NCBI GenBank assembly: GCA_900465665.1
Contig: UBJO01000050.1
Coordinates: 1-64,000, forward strand
Length of the DNA: 64,000 bases
Reading direction: 5' to 3'
Origin: Hyphomicrobiales bacterium
Lineage (GTDB): Bacteria; Pseudomonadota; Alphaproteobacteria; Rhizobiales; Rhizobiaceae
This document shows positions 49,745 through 58,524 of the stretch, piece after piece. Numbering within the stretch: the stretch's first letter is position 1; each line of letters begins with the position of its first letter. Under the pieces are notes generated by a model. The model saw only the letters and a program-made list of their open reading frames with translations. It was not told the origin of the DNA and did not search any database. The position numbers were made by a program, and so were the translations under genes.

Positions 49745-51046
49745 TTACTCGACGTCGGCTGTCTGGCGCGTGTCCAGCGAGCTGACGAGAATCTTGTCGA
49801 TCCGTCGCCCGTCGAGGTCGATGACCTCGAAACGCCAGCCATCCTTGGTGAAGCTTTCGCCCAGCACCGGAAGGTGCTTCAGCTCTTCGAGAACGAGACC
49901 CGCGACGGTCTGGTATTCGAGATCGTCGCCAAGCTTCAGGCTCATGAATTCCGCGAACTCGTCGATCGGCGTCCAGCCGGAGACCAGATAGGAACCGTCA
50001 TCGCGGCGCGCGATCGCCTGTTCGTCGATCGGGCCATCCTGCAGCGCGCCCATGATCGCTTCCATGATGTCGCCGGAAGAAATGACGCCTTCGAAGTGTC
50101 CGTACTCGTCGAAGACAAGCACCATATGCACCGGCGATGTCCGGATCGCCTGGATGACGCTGATGGCGTTGGAGAGATCCGACACGATCGGCACGTCCTG
50201 CGTGATCGCCTTCAGGTCGGCCGTGCCCTGAACCGACATCGCGTCGTAGAAATCCTTGACCGCAAGCACGCCCAGCACCTCGTCCGAGCTGCCCTTTCTG
50301 ACCGGCAGGCGCGAACGCTTGGTGTTGTGCAGCTGGGCGCGGATCTCCTCCAGGCTGTCGTCCACATCAATGATCTCGACATCGCGGCGCGGTGTCATCA
50401 GCGCGCGCGCCGTGCGGTCGGCAAGCCGCATCACGCCGGAGATCATGGCGGATTCTTCGCTCTCGATCACGCCTGCCGATTGCGCTTCGGCGAGAACCGT
50501 CTTGATCTCTTCGTCGGATACATTGTCGCCACCCTTGCCGGATTGGCCGAGCAGCTTCAGCACGAGTTTGCCGGAGGCATCGAGCAGCCAGACGAGCGGC
50601 AGCGCCATCTTCGACAGGACCGCCATGGCGGGCGCGACCTTTGCTGCCACCGCTTCCGGTTCGCGCAGCGCAATCTGCTTTGGCACCAGTTCGCCGACGA
50701 TCAGCGACAGATAGGTGATGGCGATGACGACGGTGCCGACGCCGACAGCATCGGCCACGGTCGGCGACATGCCCTGAAGCTGTAGCCAGGCCGTCAGGCG
50801 GCTACCGAGCGTGGCGCCCGAGAAGGCGCCGGAGAGAACGCCGACGAGCGTAATGCCGATCTGCACGGTTGACAGGAACCTGCCGGGGTTCTCGGCAAGT
50901 TTTATGGCTTGTGCGGCTCCTCTGCTTCCGTGATCGGCGAGAACTTTGAGGCGGGCGGGCCTGGAAGACACGACAGCCAATTCCGACATGGCGAGCACAC
51001 CATTCAGGATGGTGAGCAAGACCACAATTCCAATTTCGAGAAACAC
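49745..51046 (-). CDS. CNNM/CBS/CorC membrane protein (hemolysin C-like)
   Basis: A 433-residue UPF0053 protein. The DUF21 (CNNM) transmembrane domain starts FLEIGIVVLLTILNGVLAMSELAVVSSRPARLK and has about four segments to residue ~190 (IALREPEAVAAKVAPAMAVLSKMALPLVWLLD). Two CBS domains follow (MTPRRDVEIIDVDDSLEEIRAQL, PVRKGSSDEVLGVLAVKDFYDA), then the CorC_HlyC domain (YLVSGWTPIDEFAEFMSL, TVAGLVLEELKHLPVLGESF). The GTG at 51046 is chosen because the family begins at this point and AAGGG lies just upstream. Homologues export magnesium or cobalt; no haemolytic function is implied. Confidence 0.9.
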   Translation of the reverse strand: MFLEIGIVVLLTILNGVLAMSELAVVSSRPARLKVLADHGSRGAAQAIKLAENPGRFLSTVQIGITLVGVLSGAFSGATLGSRLTAWLQLQGMSPTVADAVGVGTVVIAITYLSLIVGELVPKQIALREPEAVAAKVAPAMAVLSKMALPLVWLLDASGKLVLKLLGQSGKGGDNVSDEEIKTVLAEAQSAGVIESEESAMISGVMRLADRTARALMTPRRDVEIIDVDDSLEEIRAQLHNTKRSRLPVRKGSSDEVLGVLAVKDFYDAMSVQGTADLKAITQDVPIVSDLSNAISVIQAIRTSPVHMVLVFDEYGHFEGVISSGDIMEAIMGALQDGPIDEQAIARRDDGSYLVSGWTPIDEFAEFMSLKLGDDLEYQTVAGLVLEELKHLPVLGESFTKDGWRFEVIDLDGRRIDKILVSSLDTRQTADVE

Positions 51047-51242
51047 AGGAGCCCTTGTTCGTTGACGATGATAACGCAAGATAGGTGTAATCACACCGGT
51101 TGCAAAGCGGCGGCTCCGATTTTATCGCGCGCGGAACCCGAGAATGCATCGTTGCCATGTGTTTGGTAAATTAGCGTTTTAAGTCAGAAGAGCTTAACTT
51201 TCGTCTGTTACACAACCAGCCATACTTGTTGCGATCACGTGT

Positions 51243-52253
51243 ATGGCCGACGAAGAGATACTTCCACCAGAGATCCTGACTTCGATATTGATGCGAATGT
51301 TCGAGTTCGCACCGATTGCCATGGCCGTGTCGACGAGCGACACCGAGACATCCAGCTACCTCAAGGTGAACGACGCCTATCTCAGGCTTACGGGCCTGAA
51401 ATGGGAGGATATCAGCGGCAGAACGCTGATTTCGGAAGGGGCCGCAATCAGCAGCCCGGCGCGCGATCGGCGCCATCGCATGCTCGCCGAAGACGGCGGC
51501 TATGTGCTGGAGGAAGTGGATATCCGCCATGCCGACGGTACGATCCTGCCGACGCTGATCTCCGCGCAGCGCACGGTCATCGATGGTGTGTCCTTCGATG
51601 TCGAAGTCATCCTCGACGTCTCCGCGCGCGTTCGCCATCAACACGAGATCGAGCTTGCGCTTCGTGCTTCGGCGCGCACCGATGCGCTCTCGGGCCTGCC
51701 CAATCGCGCCTGCTTCGACGAAGTTTTGGCCGAGCACCTGGAGCGGCGCGACGACACCGACAAGCTCCTGGCGTTGGCATTCATCGATTTCAACGGCTTC
51801 AAGGCCGTGAACGACACGATGGGGCACGCCGCCGGCGACGAGGTGTTGAGGATCATCGCCAGCCGTTTCCGCGACAGCTTCCGCGCCAACGATTTCATCG
51901 CGCGCATCGGCGGCGACGAGTTCGTCGTTCTTCTTGAGGTCGATCCCTCTCATCTGAACGACGTGGAACTTACGCTGAAGGATGCGGTGGATCGCATATT
52001 CAAACCGATCGCCATCGAAGGCGTGGTTGTTGAGCTCGGCGCTGCGATGGGCGTCACCCTGCTTCAGCCGGAGGACGACGCTGCATCTTTCGTGAAGCGT
52101 GCCGACAACTATATGTATCTGGCCAAACAAACTGGCGATCGGCTGGCTATGATCTGGCTTGGTAGGACGGATAACAATCCGGCCACCGCACAACCCCATG
52201 ACGGGAACCACAGGCGGAAAACGACATCGGAGAGAGGTTTTTCACGGCGCTAG
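51243..52253 (+). CDS. PAS-GGDEF diguanylate cyclase
   Basis: A 336-residue soluble enzyme that would make cyclic di-GMP. A PAS domain occupies about 15-130 (FEFAPIAMAVSTSD, YLKVNDAYLRLTGLKWEDISGRTL, EEVDIRHADGTILP). The GGDEF domain (about 140-305) has TDALSGLPNRACFDEVL, IDFNGFKAVNDTMGHAAGDEVL, and an intact active site GGDEF (223-227). An RxxD inhibition site (214-217) stands exactly five residues before it, so product feedback is expected. No membrane segment. The last four bases overlap a convergent small gene. What the PAS domain senses is unknown. Confidence 0.92.
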   Translation: MADEEILPPEILTSILMRMFEFAPIAMAVSTSDTETSSYLKVNDAYLRLTGLKWEDISGRTLISEGAAISSPARDRRHRMLAEDGGYVLEEVDIRHADGTILPTLISAQRTVIDGVSFDVEVILDVSARVRHQHEIELALRASARTDALSGLPNRACFDEVLAEHLERRDDTDKLLALAFIDFNGFKAVNDTMGHAAGDEVLRIIASRFRDSFRANDFIARIGGDEFVVLLEVDPSHLNDVELTLKDAVDRIFKPIAIEGVVVELGAAMGVTLLQPEDDAASFVKRADNYMYLAKQTGDRLAMIWLGRTDNNPATAQPHDGNHRRKTTSERGFSRR

Positions 52254-52510
52254 TATTCTGCGGGTTCTGGAAGCTGCCCCGCGTTATCTTCAAGCTCGGC
52301 CTGTGCGGCCCGGAGCGTTTCCTGCTCGCTCAGAAACGGGCTGCTGTCGACGGCAGGCAATTCCCCGCGCATATCCGTAACGCGGTAGAACCAGCGTTCA
52401 TCAGCACCATTGATCGTCAGCCGAAACCGTCCGTGGCTCGCAAAGGCGCGACCGGCGCTGTCGCGTTGCCACAGACTATGACCACCAGTGCTTCTCTTGA
52501 ACAGGCGCAT
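52250..52510 (-). CDS. Hypothetical protein, 86 residues
   Basis: A small basic-to-acidic protein (MRLFKRSTGGHSLWQRDSAGR...). AAGGATGCG precedes the ATG. The middle reads HGRFRLTINGADERWFYRVTDMRGELPAVDSSPFLSEQETLRAAQAELEDNAG, a compact alpha/beta pattern. I do not know the family. It is convergent with the diguanylate cyclase gene and overlaps its last four bases. Confidence 0.6.
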   Translation of the reverse strand: MRLFKRSTGGHSLWQRDSAGRAFASHGRFRLTINGADERWFYRVTDMRGELPAVDSSPFLSEQETLRAAQAELEDNAGQLPEPAEY

Positions 52511-52545
52511 TTTCGCATCCTTTGAACAGATTCCTCATCATCCAA

Positions 52546-52595
52546 AATACTATCCTCGGTAAGCTATTCAAATACTATCCTCGGTAAGCTATTCA
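52546..52595. repeat. 25-base perfect tandem duplication
   Basis: AATACTATCCTCGGTAAGCT followed by ATTCA occurs twice in a row (52546-52570 and 52571-52595). It lies in non-coding DNA and looks like a recent slippage or duplication. Confidence 0.85.
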
Positions 52596-53242
52596 AGGTT
52601 TCGTGCCGCCTTATGATTTCGGAGGTGTTACGAAAGCGTCTGGCGCTGGTGCCTCGCGGACGGGAAATTTACAACCTGGCGATAGACGCCGCCGACACTG
52701 CTTTTGCCTCTGCTTTTCAAGAGAACCACCCCTCTAAGTGTCTCAGACGAAGCCTCGCCACTTACCTCGACGAAAACGCAAACTGTGCCAAAACGGGGCC
52801 GAGGCCCAGCGGTTCGCGGGCGTTCTGCAAGTGAACGGTAATCTAGTCGTCAGCTCGGATGTCAGCGGCGAGATCATGCAAGATCTCGGCACCATATCGG
52901 ATGACATCACCGTGGACCGATCGACGCCCTCGTCAACGCCGCACAGCCTCTGACAAGCATCGATTCAATGGCGCGCCACGAGGGTTTCCATCAGCAAAGC
53001 GCGACTGCCGCAATTAGGCCGTGTCGCCGAGCGCGTCGAGAACCAAGAGCCCGCACGGTTGCGATTGTCACCGCCTCCCCAGGCGCACATTCTCACCCAT
53101 TCTGCAAAGAAAAAGGCCGGGGCGAAACCGCACCGACCTTCCTCGAACCGTCTCAAGAACGACTGCCAGTACCTCCGTGGTCAGCCGTCAGAAACGAATT
53201 ATGTAAGTCCAGTGTAGCGAAACTTCTGGGGAGTTCAAGTAA
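52596..53242. other. Gene-poor stretch
   Basis: About 650 bases without a supportable gene. A plus-strand frame at 52613-52834 and fragments on to 52953 have no recognisable sequence and poor translation signals; they may be the eroded remains of a gene. Confidence 0.4.
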
Positions 53243-53518
53243 CTATGATTTCCCTTTCGCCTGATCTACGTCTTTCGGTCGGCCCGAAACGATTGCGGAG
53301 AGCCGGTCGAGATCGGCAAGCTTGACTTCGAGCGGGACGGGATCTGCCCGGGCGGCACGGAACCATTCGGCCGCCTCGCGCACGCGGTCGCCGTGCGGCT
53401 GGGGATAGATGCCAAGTCGGATGGCCCATTCCCTGACCGTTTCACGCTCCATGCGGCCTGCCAGATAGCGCTCGTGAACGGTCTTTGCGGAGGCGACGAG
53501 ATCGGAAACGCTATTCAA
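53243..53518 (-). CDS. Hypothetical protein, 91 residues
   Basis: The start is TTG, placed by CGGAGGAC six bases upstream. The product is helical (SVSDLVASAKTVHERYLAGRMERETVREWAIRLGIYPQPHGDRVREAAEWFRAARADP...). I do not recognise it. It follows the next gene on the same strand after 51 bases, so the two may form a small operon. Confidence 0.6.
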   Translation of the reverse strand: MNSVSDLVASAKTVHERYLAGRMERETVREWAIRLGIYPQPHGDRVREAAEWFRAARADPVPLEVKLADLDRLSAIVSGRPKDVDQAKGKS

Positions 53519-53569
53519 GAATTGTCCTCCGATTAAAGGTCGGTTCGATGAGGCAAGATGGCATCGAGC

Positions 53570-53917
53570 TCAGACCTCTTCCTTCTTCTTGACCTTCACT
53601 TTCGGCTCCACCGGCGCATCCGGCTTGGGGGCAAGCAGTTTGCGCAGCGATGAAATCTTGTCCTTGACCAGCGGGCGGAAGCGCGTGGCGCGAAATGGCA
53701 TGTCGGCGGCGCCGTAGCCCTCCGGGCCGTCGTCGTTGCCGCGATGCAGTTCCTCCAGCTTTACGCCGAAGAAGGTGCCGTCGATATAATGCGTGTATTC
53801 GCCGACCCACCGCAGCGTGTAGATCTCGCCCTTGCGAATACCCTGGTCGATGCTGACATGCTTGAACGTGTCATCGATGCACACCACCTTCTGGCCGACA
53901 TGAAAGTCGTAGCTCAT
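53570..53917 (-). CDS. Hypothetical protein, 115 residues
   Basis: The protein begins MSYDFHVGQKVVCIDDTFKH and reads as a small SH3-like beta barrel (GIRKGEIYTLRWVGEYTHYIDGTFFGVKLEEL), followed by RATRFRPLV and a basic, charged tail ending in KVKVKKKEEV. Similar short proteins occur in rhizobial genomes and prophages, without known function. The ATG at 53917 matches this usual beginning; ten more codons are open upstream. Confidence 0.65.
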   Translation of the reverse strand: MSYDFHVGQKVVCIDDTFKHVSIDQGIRKGEIYTLRWVGEYTHYIDGTFFGVKLEELHRGNDDGPEGYGAADMPFRATRFRPLVKDKISSLRKLLAPKPDAPVEPKVKVKKKEEV

Positions 53918-54028
53918 TTCACCAACCTTAACTTCACCCGCCGGCATCGGGCGGTGCGTCGTTCTTCATGAACATATTAGAGCGTCTTTCTCAAGCACTG
54001 GCCTCTATATAGTCGCATCGATCCCGTC

Positions 54029-55015
54029 TTACGCCCGGCAGCATCGCTCCCATTCGGTCAGCAACTGCATGATCTCGATTGAATCGGAAAGGCGGGGCGC
54101 GGGGCGCGGGGCCTGCTTCAGCCCCTTGCGCAGGCAGTCTTCGACGAGGCGAACCTGATGGCCAAAGGCATTGTGGTCCGACGGAACGACGATGCGCTCA
54201 GCCGGCATGCCGAATTCCTCGATCTCGAGCAGATTGTCGCCGGCAACAGGCAGCCACGGATTGGTCAGGAAGCGGACGGAGGCGCGGTCGCCGCGCACGG
54301 TGAAGTCGAACGACATGCTATAGCTGTCCGTCGATTGCAGCGTTGCCAGCACGCCCGAGCCGAAGCGGGCGGTGAGCGCCGCGTCACAGATGTTGCCGTC
54401 GTGGCTCGACCTGTTGCCACGTCCCGAGATCACGCGATCCGCGAAGCCGTCGGCACCGAAGGCCGTCTGGATGACGTAGTGCATCAGCGAGGCTGGATAA
54501 CAGCCGAGATTGTAGAGCGTTCCGCCGCCCGCCGGATTGACGACCCGCCAGATATTCGCGGCGTAGGCGCCCGAGATCGAGCGTATGGTGCCGAGACGGC
54601 CAGACCGGATGATGTTGCCGAGCTCGGCAATCACAGGATGGCTGAGATACATCAGCCCTTCGAGGAAGAAGATGTCGGCCTGCTCGACAGCGGCGGCAAG
54701 CGCATGCGCTTCTTCCATCGTCGTGGTCAGCGATTTTTCCGAGAGTACGGGCTTGCCGCGCGCCGTCGCCTTGATAACTGCGTCGTTGTGCACATTGTTG
54801 GGCAGTCCAACGTAGATCACGTCGATATCGGGATCGTTGGCGATCGCATCTATGCTGGAATGCCTGACGGCGATGCCGTAGCGGTTGGCAAAGGCTGCGA
54901 GGCGCTCGGGATTGCGACCGAAGACTGCGCCGATCATCGATCCGTCGCTGCCATTGATAACCTCAGCCACGGTGTTCGAGATGAAGCTCGTTCCGAGAAT
55001 TCCCCAACGCAGCAT
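54029..55015 (-). CDS. Gfo/Idh/MocA-family oxidoreductase
   Basis: A 328-residue NAD(P)-dependent dehydrogenase. The Rossmann N-terminus reads MLRWGILGTSFISNTVAEVI, then DIDVIYVGLPNNVHNDAVIKATARGKPVLSEKSLTTTMEEA with the catalytic-type EK motif. The C-terminal GFO_IDH_MocA domain starts near 130 (GRLGTIRSISGAYAANIWRV). Relatives oxidise sugars or inositols or reduce biliverdin-like or trans-dihydrodiol compounds; the substrate is not predictable. AAAGGCG precedes the ATG. It is a single gene; the small RNA locus lies about 190 bases upstream on the other strand. Confidence 0.9.
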   Translation of the reverse strand: MLRWGILGTSFISNTVAEVINGSDGSMIGAVFGRNPERLAAFANRYGIAVRHSSIDAIANDPDIDVIYVGLPNNVHNDAVIKATARGKPVLSEKSLTTTMEEAHALAAAVEQADIFFLEGLMYLSHPVIAELGNIIRSGRLGTIRSISGAYAANIWRVVNPAGGGTLYNLGCYPASLMHYVIQTAFGADGFADRVISGRGNRSSHDGNICDAALTARFGSGVLATLQSTDSYSMSFDFTVRGDRASVRFLTNPWLPVAGDNLLEIEEFGMPAERIVVPSDHNAFGHQVRLVEDCLRKGLKQAPRPAPRLSDSIEIMQLLTEWERCCRA

Positions 55016-55202
55016 TTCGTTTCGCCTTTCACCAGCATTTCCGCGTGACTGCTCGTTCTATAGCCGGATCGGTCGATCAGTACAGGGGCTTCGTGCTCCG
55101 ACGGTAATATCGAGAGCTCCGCGCCAAGTGCATGGCGTATGGCTGCCTTGCGCAAACTCGCCTACCGTTTAGGCGCGAGGGTGTTCATATACATATCCAT
55201 CG

Positions 55203-55356
55203 AAGCGATGCATCGTCCTCCCGCAGAGCTTCGACTTTGCAAGTGCCTCACTCCTCCTCCCAGAGGGACTTGCGCGGACAGTAGCACTCCTCCTCCCACC
55301 TGCTGTTCCTATGTTTTAAAAGCCTGTCGCACCTCCTCCCGCGACAGGCTTTTTTG
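55203..55356 (+). ncRNA. Anti-Shine-Dalgarno small RNA (alpha-r14 / CcsR-like)
   Basis: Three hairpins in a row each place CCTCCTCCC in the loop. Hairpin 1 is 55239-55273 (GCAAGT/ACTTGC and CCTC/GAGG). Hairpin 2 is 55276-55309 (imperfect; GGAC, AGCA/TGCT). Hairpin 3 is 55321-55350 (AGCCTGTCGC/GCGACAGGCT) and is followed by Ts, making a terminator. This architecture is that of rhizobial alpha-r14 RNAs and Rhodobacter CcsR RNAs, whose C-rich loops pair with ribosome binding sites. The 5' end is inferred from a possible -10 ATATACATAT near 55187-55196. The copy lies between convergently facing ends and upstream of no gene. Confidence 0.75.
55317..55355. terminator. Strong bidirectional terminator
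   Basis: A perfect ten-base stem AGCCTGTCGC/GCGACAGGCT extended by AAAA/TTTT. It ends the small RNA on the plus strand and, 15 bases beyond the stop at 55371, the dehydrogenase gene on the minus strand. Confidence 0.85.
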
Positions 55357-55370
55357 TTTTCTGCTCTATC

Positions 55371-56396
55371 TCAGGACACCGACACAGGCTTCGAGCGCAA
55401 GCGGCTCGCCGTTGCTGGGTCCGCACGCCGGCAAAGCTGCGGCGGCAGGCCTTTCATGATCAGTTCGGCATCGGCGACGGCCATCGTGCCGAGTTCGTAG
55501 AAGGCATCGCGCGTGCCGCCGGTGCGGTGTGCCGAGAGCAACAAACCCGGCAAACCGCGCACGGGGTCGCCGGCCGCCACGGGCTCTTCCGGAAAGACGT
55601 CGGTCGCGGCGATGAGGTGCCCGGACTTCACTGCCTCCAGCATCGCGGGAAAATCGACCACCGCTGCGCGGCTCATCAGCAGAAAGGCGGCGCCCGGCTT
55701 CATCAGCTGAAACTCACGGCGGCCGATAAACCCCTCGTTCTCGCTGGTCACGCTGGCGAAGACGAAAACCACCTGGCTCTCGCTCAGGGTCTCGTCCAGA
55801 CTGGATAGCACGCAGTCCAGTCGCTCGATGATCTCTCTGGGCAGCCATGGGTCGAACACGCGCACCATGTTCTTGAACGGGCGGATCAGATCTCGCAACT
55901 GCCTGCCGAGATCGCCGAAGCCGATGATCCCGACCGGCGCGCCCGCGAAGCGAAAGACGCCGTCGTTGCCGGCCAGCCCATATTCTTCGGTTCCCGCCCG
56001 GAATTCACGGTCGGCCCGGGTGATGCCGCGGGCAAGATCGAGCGCCATGCCGAGTGCCGCCTCAGCCACTGGTGATGCAAAGGCCGATGCCGGGGTGATC
56101 ACCCAGATGCCGCGTTCCACGCAGGCCTGGTAATCGATATTCGGCATGAAGTTGGATTCGACATTGATGATCGCCTTCAGCTTCGGCGCCCGGTCCAACC
56201 GCTCGCGCGGCATATCCGTCTGCCCGAAGATCAGCACCGTCTCGGGAAGCAATGCGTCGACCTGCTCAGCCGGCATCTGCCGATCTTCGGAAATCACCAG
56301 CTCGCCGAGATTTTCCAGCCGGCGGCGAACATCCGGCTTCATGATCAGATCGAGCGTTCGTGGCAAAGGGTCCACCAGAACAATATTTCGGCTCAT
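55371..56396 (-). CDS. D-2-hydroxyacid dehydrogenase family protein
   Basis: A 341-residue NAD-dependent 2-hydroxyacid dehydrogenase. The nucleotide fold has PVGIIGFGDLGRQLRDLIRPFKNMVRVFDPW (about 155-185). Catalytic parts are seen as LLMSRAAVVDFPAMLEAVKSGHLIAATDVFPEEPVAAGDPVRGLPGLLLSAHRTGGT, with the usual Arg, Glu and His. Aldehydes of serine, glycerate or erythronate type are possible substrates. AGGAGG lies five bases before the ATG at 56396; the reading frame's earlier Met overlaps that site. It has its own terminator on both sides. Confidence 0.9.
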   Translation of the reverse strand: MSRNIVLVDPLPRTLDLIMKPDVRRRLENLGELVISEDRQMPAEQVDALLPETVLIFGQTDMPRERLDRAPKLKAIINVESNFMPNIDYQACVERGIWVITPASAFASPVAEAALGMALDLARGITRADREFRAGTEEYGLAGNDGVFRFAGAPVGIIGFGDLGRQLRDLIRPFKNMVRVFDPWLPREIIERLDCVLSSLDETLSESQVVFVFASVTSENEGFIGRREFQLMKPGAAFLLMSRAAVVDFPAMLEAVKSGHLIAATDVFPEEPVAAGDPVRGLPGLLLSAHRTGGTRDAFYELGTMAVADAELIMKGLPPQLCRRADPATASRLRSKPVSVS

Positions 56397-56483
56397 CACA
56401 TCCTCCTCCATTCCCTGAGAGCAAGACTTATCAGCAAATGCCGCTTGGAACAGGGGGCTGTGGGGACCGTCGCCGTAAAACGA

Positions 56484-56516
56484 CGAGAGGCCGCTGCGCG
56501 GGGCAACGGCCTCTCG
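56484..56516 (-). terminator. Terminator after the M24 peptidase gene
   Basis: GAGAGGCCG/CGGCCTCTC stem with a GC-rich loop; on the minus strand it is followed by GTCGTTTTA. It lies 52 bases after the stop at 56568 and separates this gene from the dehydrogenase gene. Confidence 0.7.
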
Positions 56517-56567
56517 TTTCCATTCTGTCCGACCTGACAGTTCAGTCAGGCGATCATGGCGTACAAC

Positions 56568-57710
56568 TCACGCAAACGGTTCTGTCGGGCTCTTGCCCGG
56601 CTGCGTGAACCATGCCGCGCCGGTCTCGGTCATGTGGATATGATCTTCGAGGCGGATCCCGTAACGGCCGGGGAAAACGATCATCGGTTCGTTCGAGAAG
56701 CACATGCCAGGTTCAAGCGCCGTCTTGTTGCCGCGCACGATATAGGGCTCCTCATGGATTTCCAGACCGAGACCGTGGCCGGCCCTGTGCGGCAGGCCGG
56801 GCAGCGCGTAGTCAGGCCCAAGCCCATGGCGAACCATGACCGCGCGCGCCGCGTCATCCAGGCTGGAGCAGGCGGCGCCGAGCTTGGCGGCGTCGAAAAC
56901 GGCCTGCTGCGCTTCGCGCTCGATCGCCCAGGCGCGCGCAAAGTCCGCATCCGGTTCGTCCAGAACATAGGTGCGCGTCAGATCGGAATGATAGCCGTCG
57001 ATACGGCATCCGGTGTCGACCAGAATGACATCGCCGGCCGCATAGGTCTGCTCACCATCGGCGCCATGCCGCAGCGAGGTCGCTTCGCCGAAGGAGACGA
57101 TGCAGAAGCTCGATCCGCCCGCAGCACCAAGCGCGCGGTGCTGTTCGTCGATATAGCGCACGACATCCGGAGCCAGGACGCCGGGCGTGATATAGGCGTG
57201 TGCGCGGCGATGGACTTCCAGCGTCAGGTTCATCGCATACTGGATGATGCCGATCTCGGCCGCCGACTTGCGCAGGCGGATATCGCGGATCAGCCTCGCG
57301 CCGTCGACAAGGCGCTCCGCGCCGAGCGCCTTGGCAAGCGCGTGGTAGACGAACAGCGGCAGGGCGTCGTCGAGCGCCACACGACCCTTCGCCGCGAGCA
57401 GGCCAGCCACGGTCTCTGCGCTGTTTTGGTCCTCCTCCCAGGTTACGATCGCGCCGTCGAGTTTCGGCAGACTGTCGACGCGGCTGCGCTCGAAGCCCGG
57501 CACGATGTAGAAGAGGTCAGCCTGGGTGATCAGCGCGCCGACCAGCCGCTCGCTCTGATGCCAGACAAGGCCGGTGAAATAGCGCAGGCTCTCCGTCGAG
57601 CCGAGGAGCACGGCGTCCACGCCGGCGGCACCCATACGGCTGCGCAGCGTCGAAAGCCGCTCACGGCGTTCGGTTTCGGAAATGGGGGAGGGGCGGGGTG
57701 TGGCCGACAT
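56568..57710 (-). CDS. Xaa-Pro peptidase family protein (M24)
   Basis: A 380-residue 'pita-bread' metallopeptidase. The N-terminal creatinase domain (1-140) is followed by the M24 domain with all five metal ligands visible: D and D in VDTGCRIDGYHSDLTRT, H in GHGLGLEIHE, E in SNEPMIVFPG, and E in RLEDHIHMTETG. These fit prolidase or aminopeptidase P, though creatinase-like enzymes share the fold. GAGGA stands before the ATG at 57710. It is monocistronic. Confidence 0.9.
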   Translation of the reverse strand: MSATPRPSPISETERRERLSTLRSRMGAAGVDAVLLGSTESLRYFTGLVWHQSERLVGALITQADLFYIVPGFERSRVDSLPKLDGAIVTWEEDQNSAETVAGLLAAKGRVALDDALPLFVYHALAKALGAERLVDGARLIRDIRLRKSAAEIGIIQYAMNLTLEVHRRAHAYITPGVLAPDVVRYIDEQHRALGAAGGSSFCIVSFGEATSLRHGADGEQTYAAGDVILVDTGCRIDGYHSDLTRTYVLDEPDADFARAWAIEREAQQAVFDAAKLGAACSSLDDAARAVMVRHGLGPDYALPGLPHRAGHGLGLEIHEEPYIVRGNKTALEPGMCFSNEPMIVFPGRYGIRLEDHIHMTETGAAWFTQPGKSPTEPFA

Positions 57711-57852
57711 GGCTATTCCTCTTGATATGGATGCGCTGTTCTGTCGGTGCAGGTTCGCCGACATGTCAGCAATCAAGCCGCGGCTTGATCGCGCGCAGCT
57801 AGTCCTGCTCCGGCCGCCGAGTCAATCGGCAGTGGGCTCTCGATACGAGTTC

Positions 57853-58524
57853 TTAGGACTGGCGCGTTGCCAGCAGCTCGACCTTGCGCACGAGGTCGGC
57901 GACGGAGCGAACCTCCATCTTGCGCATAACGTTGCCGCGATGGAGCTTGACGGTGATCTCGCTGATCCCGAGATCATAGGCGATCTGCTTGTTCATCAGC
58001 CCCTTGCTGACGGCCATCATCACCTCGCGCTCGCGCGGGGTCAGCGTCTCGGCCAAGGTGACGACGGCATCGCCCTCGGCGTTGTCGCGGCGTTGCACGG
58101 CGTCGCGCTCGAAAGCGGTCGAGACGGCATCAAGCAGGTCCTGGTCGCGAAACGGCTTGACGAGAAAGTCCACCGCGCCGGCCTTCATCGCCCGCACGCT
58201 CATCGGAATATCGCCGAAACCGGTCATGAAGACGATCGGCAGCTTGCTTCCCATGCGCTCCAGTTGTCCCTGAAAATCGAGGCCGCTTAGCCCTGGCAGG
58301 CGAACGTCGAGCAGGATGCACCCCGGCCGCTTCAGGTCCGCGCCGGCAAGAAGCGCTGCGGGACTGTCGAAAGCAGACACATCGATCCGGACCGATTGAA
58401 AGAGATCGACAAGCGCCTCGCGAACGGAAATGTCGTCGTCGACGATCAACACCATGGGGGATGCCGGCTGCACCACGGTCGCTCGTCGCATGTCACTCAC
58501 GGTATGTCTCCAGAGCTGGGTCAT
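57853..58524 (-). CDS. FixJ/NarL-type response regulator
   Basis: A 223-residue two-component regulator. The receiver has the acidic pair in VLIVDDD (29-31), the phosphorylation site D73 in ILLDVRLPG, and the conserved lysine in FLVKPF. The LuxR-type helix-turn-helix is C-terminal (LTPREREVMMAVSKGLMNKQIAYDLGISEITVKLHRGNVMRKM). FixJ/TodT-like output is expected. No sensor kinase gene is nearby, so it is an orphan in this window. The start at 58524 is supported by GGGAGG upstream; Met12 and Met24 are alternatives. Confidence 0.92.
   Translation of the reverse strand: MTQLWRHTVSDMRRATVVQPASPMVLIVDDDISVREALVDLFQSVRIDVSAFDSPAALLAGADLKRPGCILLDVRLPGLSGLDFQGQLERMGSKLPIVFMTGFGDIPMSVRAMKAGAVDFLVKPFRDQDLLDAVSTAFERDAVQRRDNAEGDAVVTLAETLTPREREVMMAVSKGLMNKQIAYDLGISEITVKLHRGNVMRKMEVRSVADLVRKVELLATRQS

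Noticed and set aside
51131..51151. GGAAC...CGTT upstream of the diguanylate cyclase gene
   Set aside because: The spacer is only 12 bases, outside the 16-17 needed for EcfG promoters.
52613..52953. Plus-strand frames between the 25-base duplication and the next gene
   Set aside because: Broken into short pieces with no recognisable family; perhaps gene debris but not assignable.
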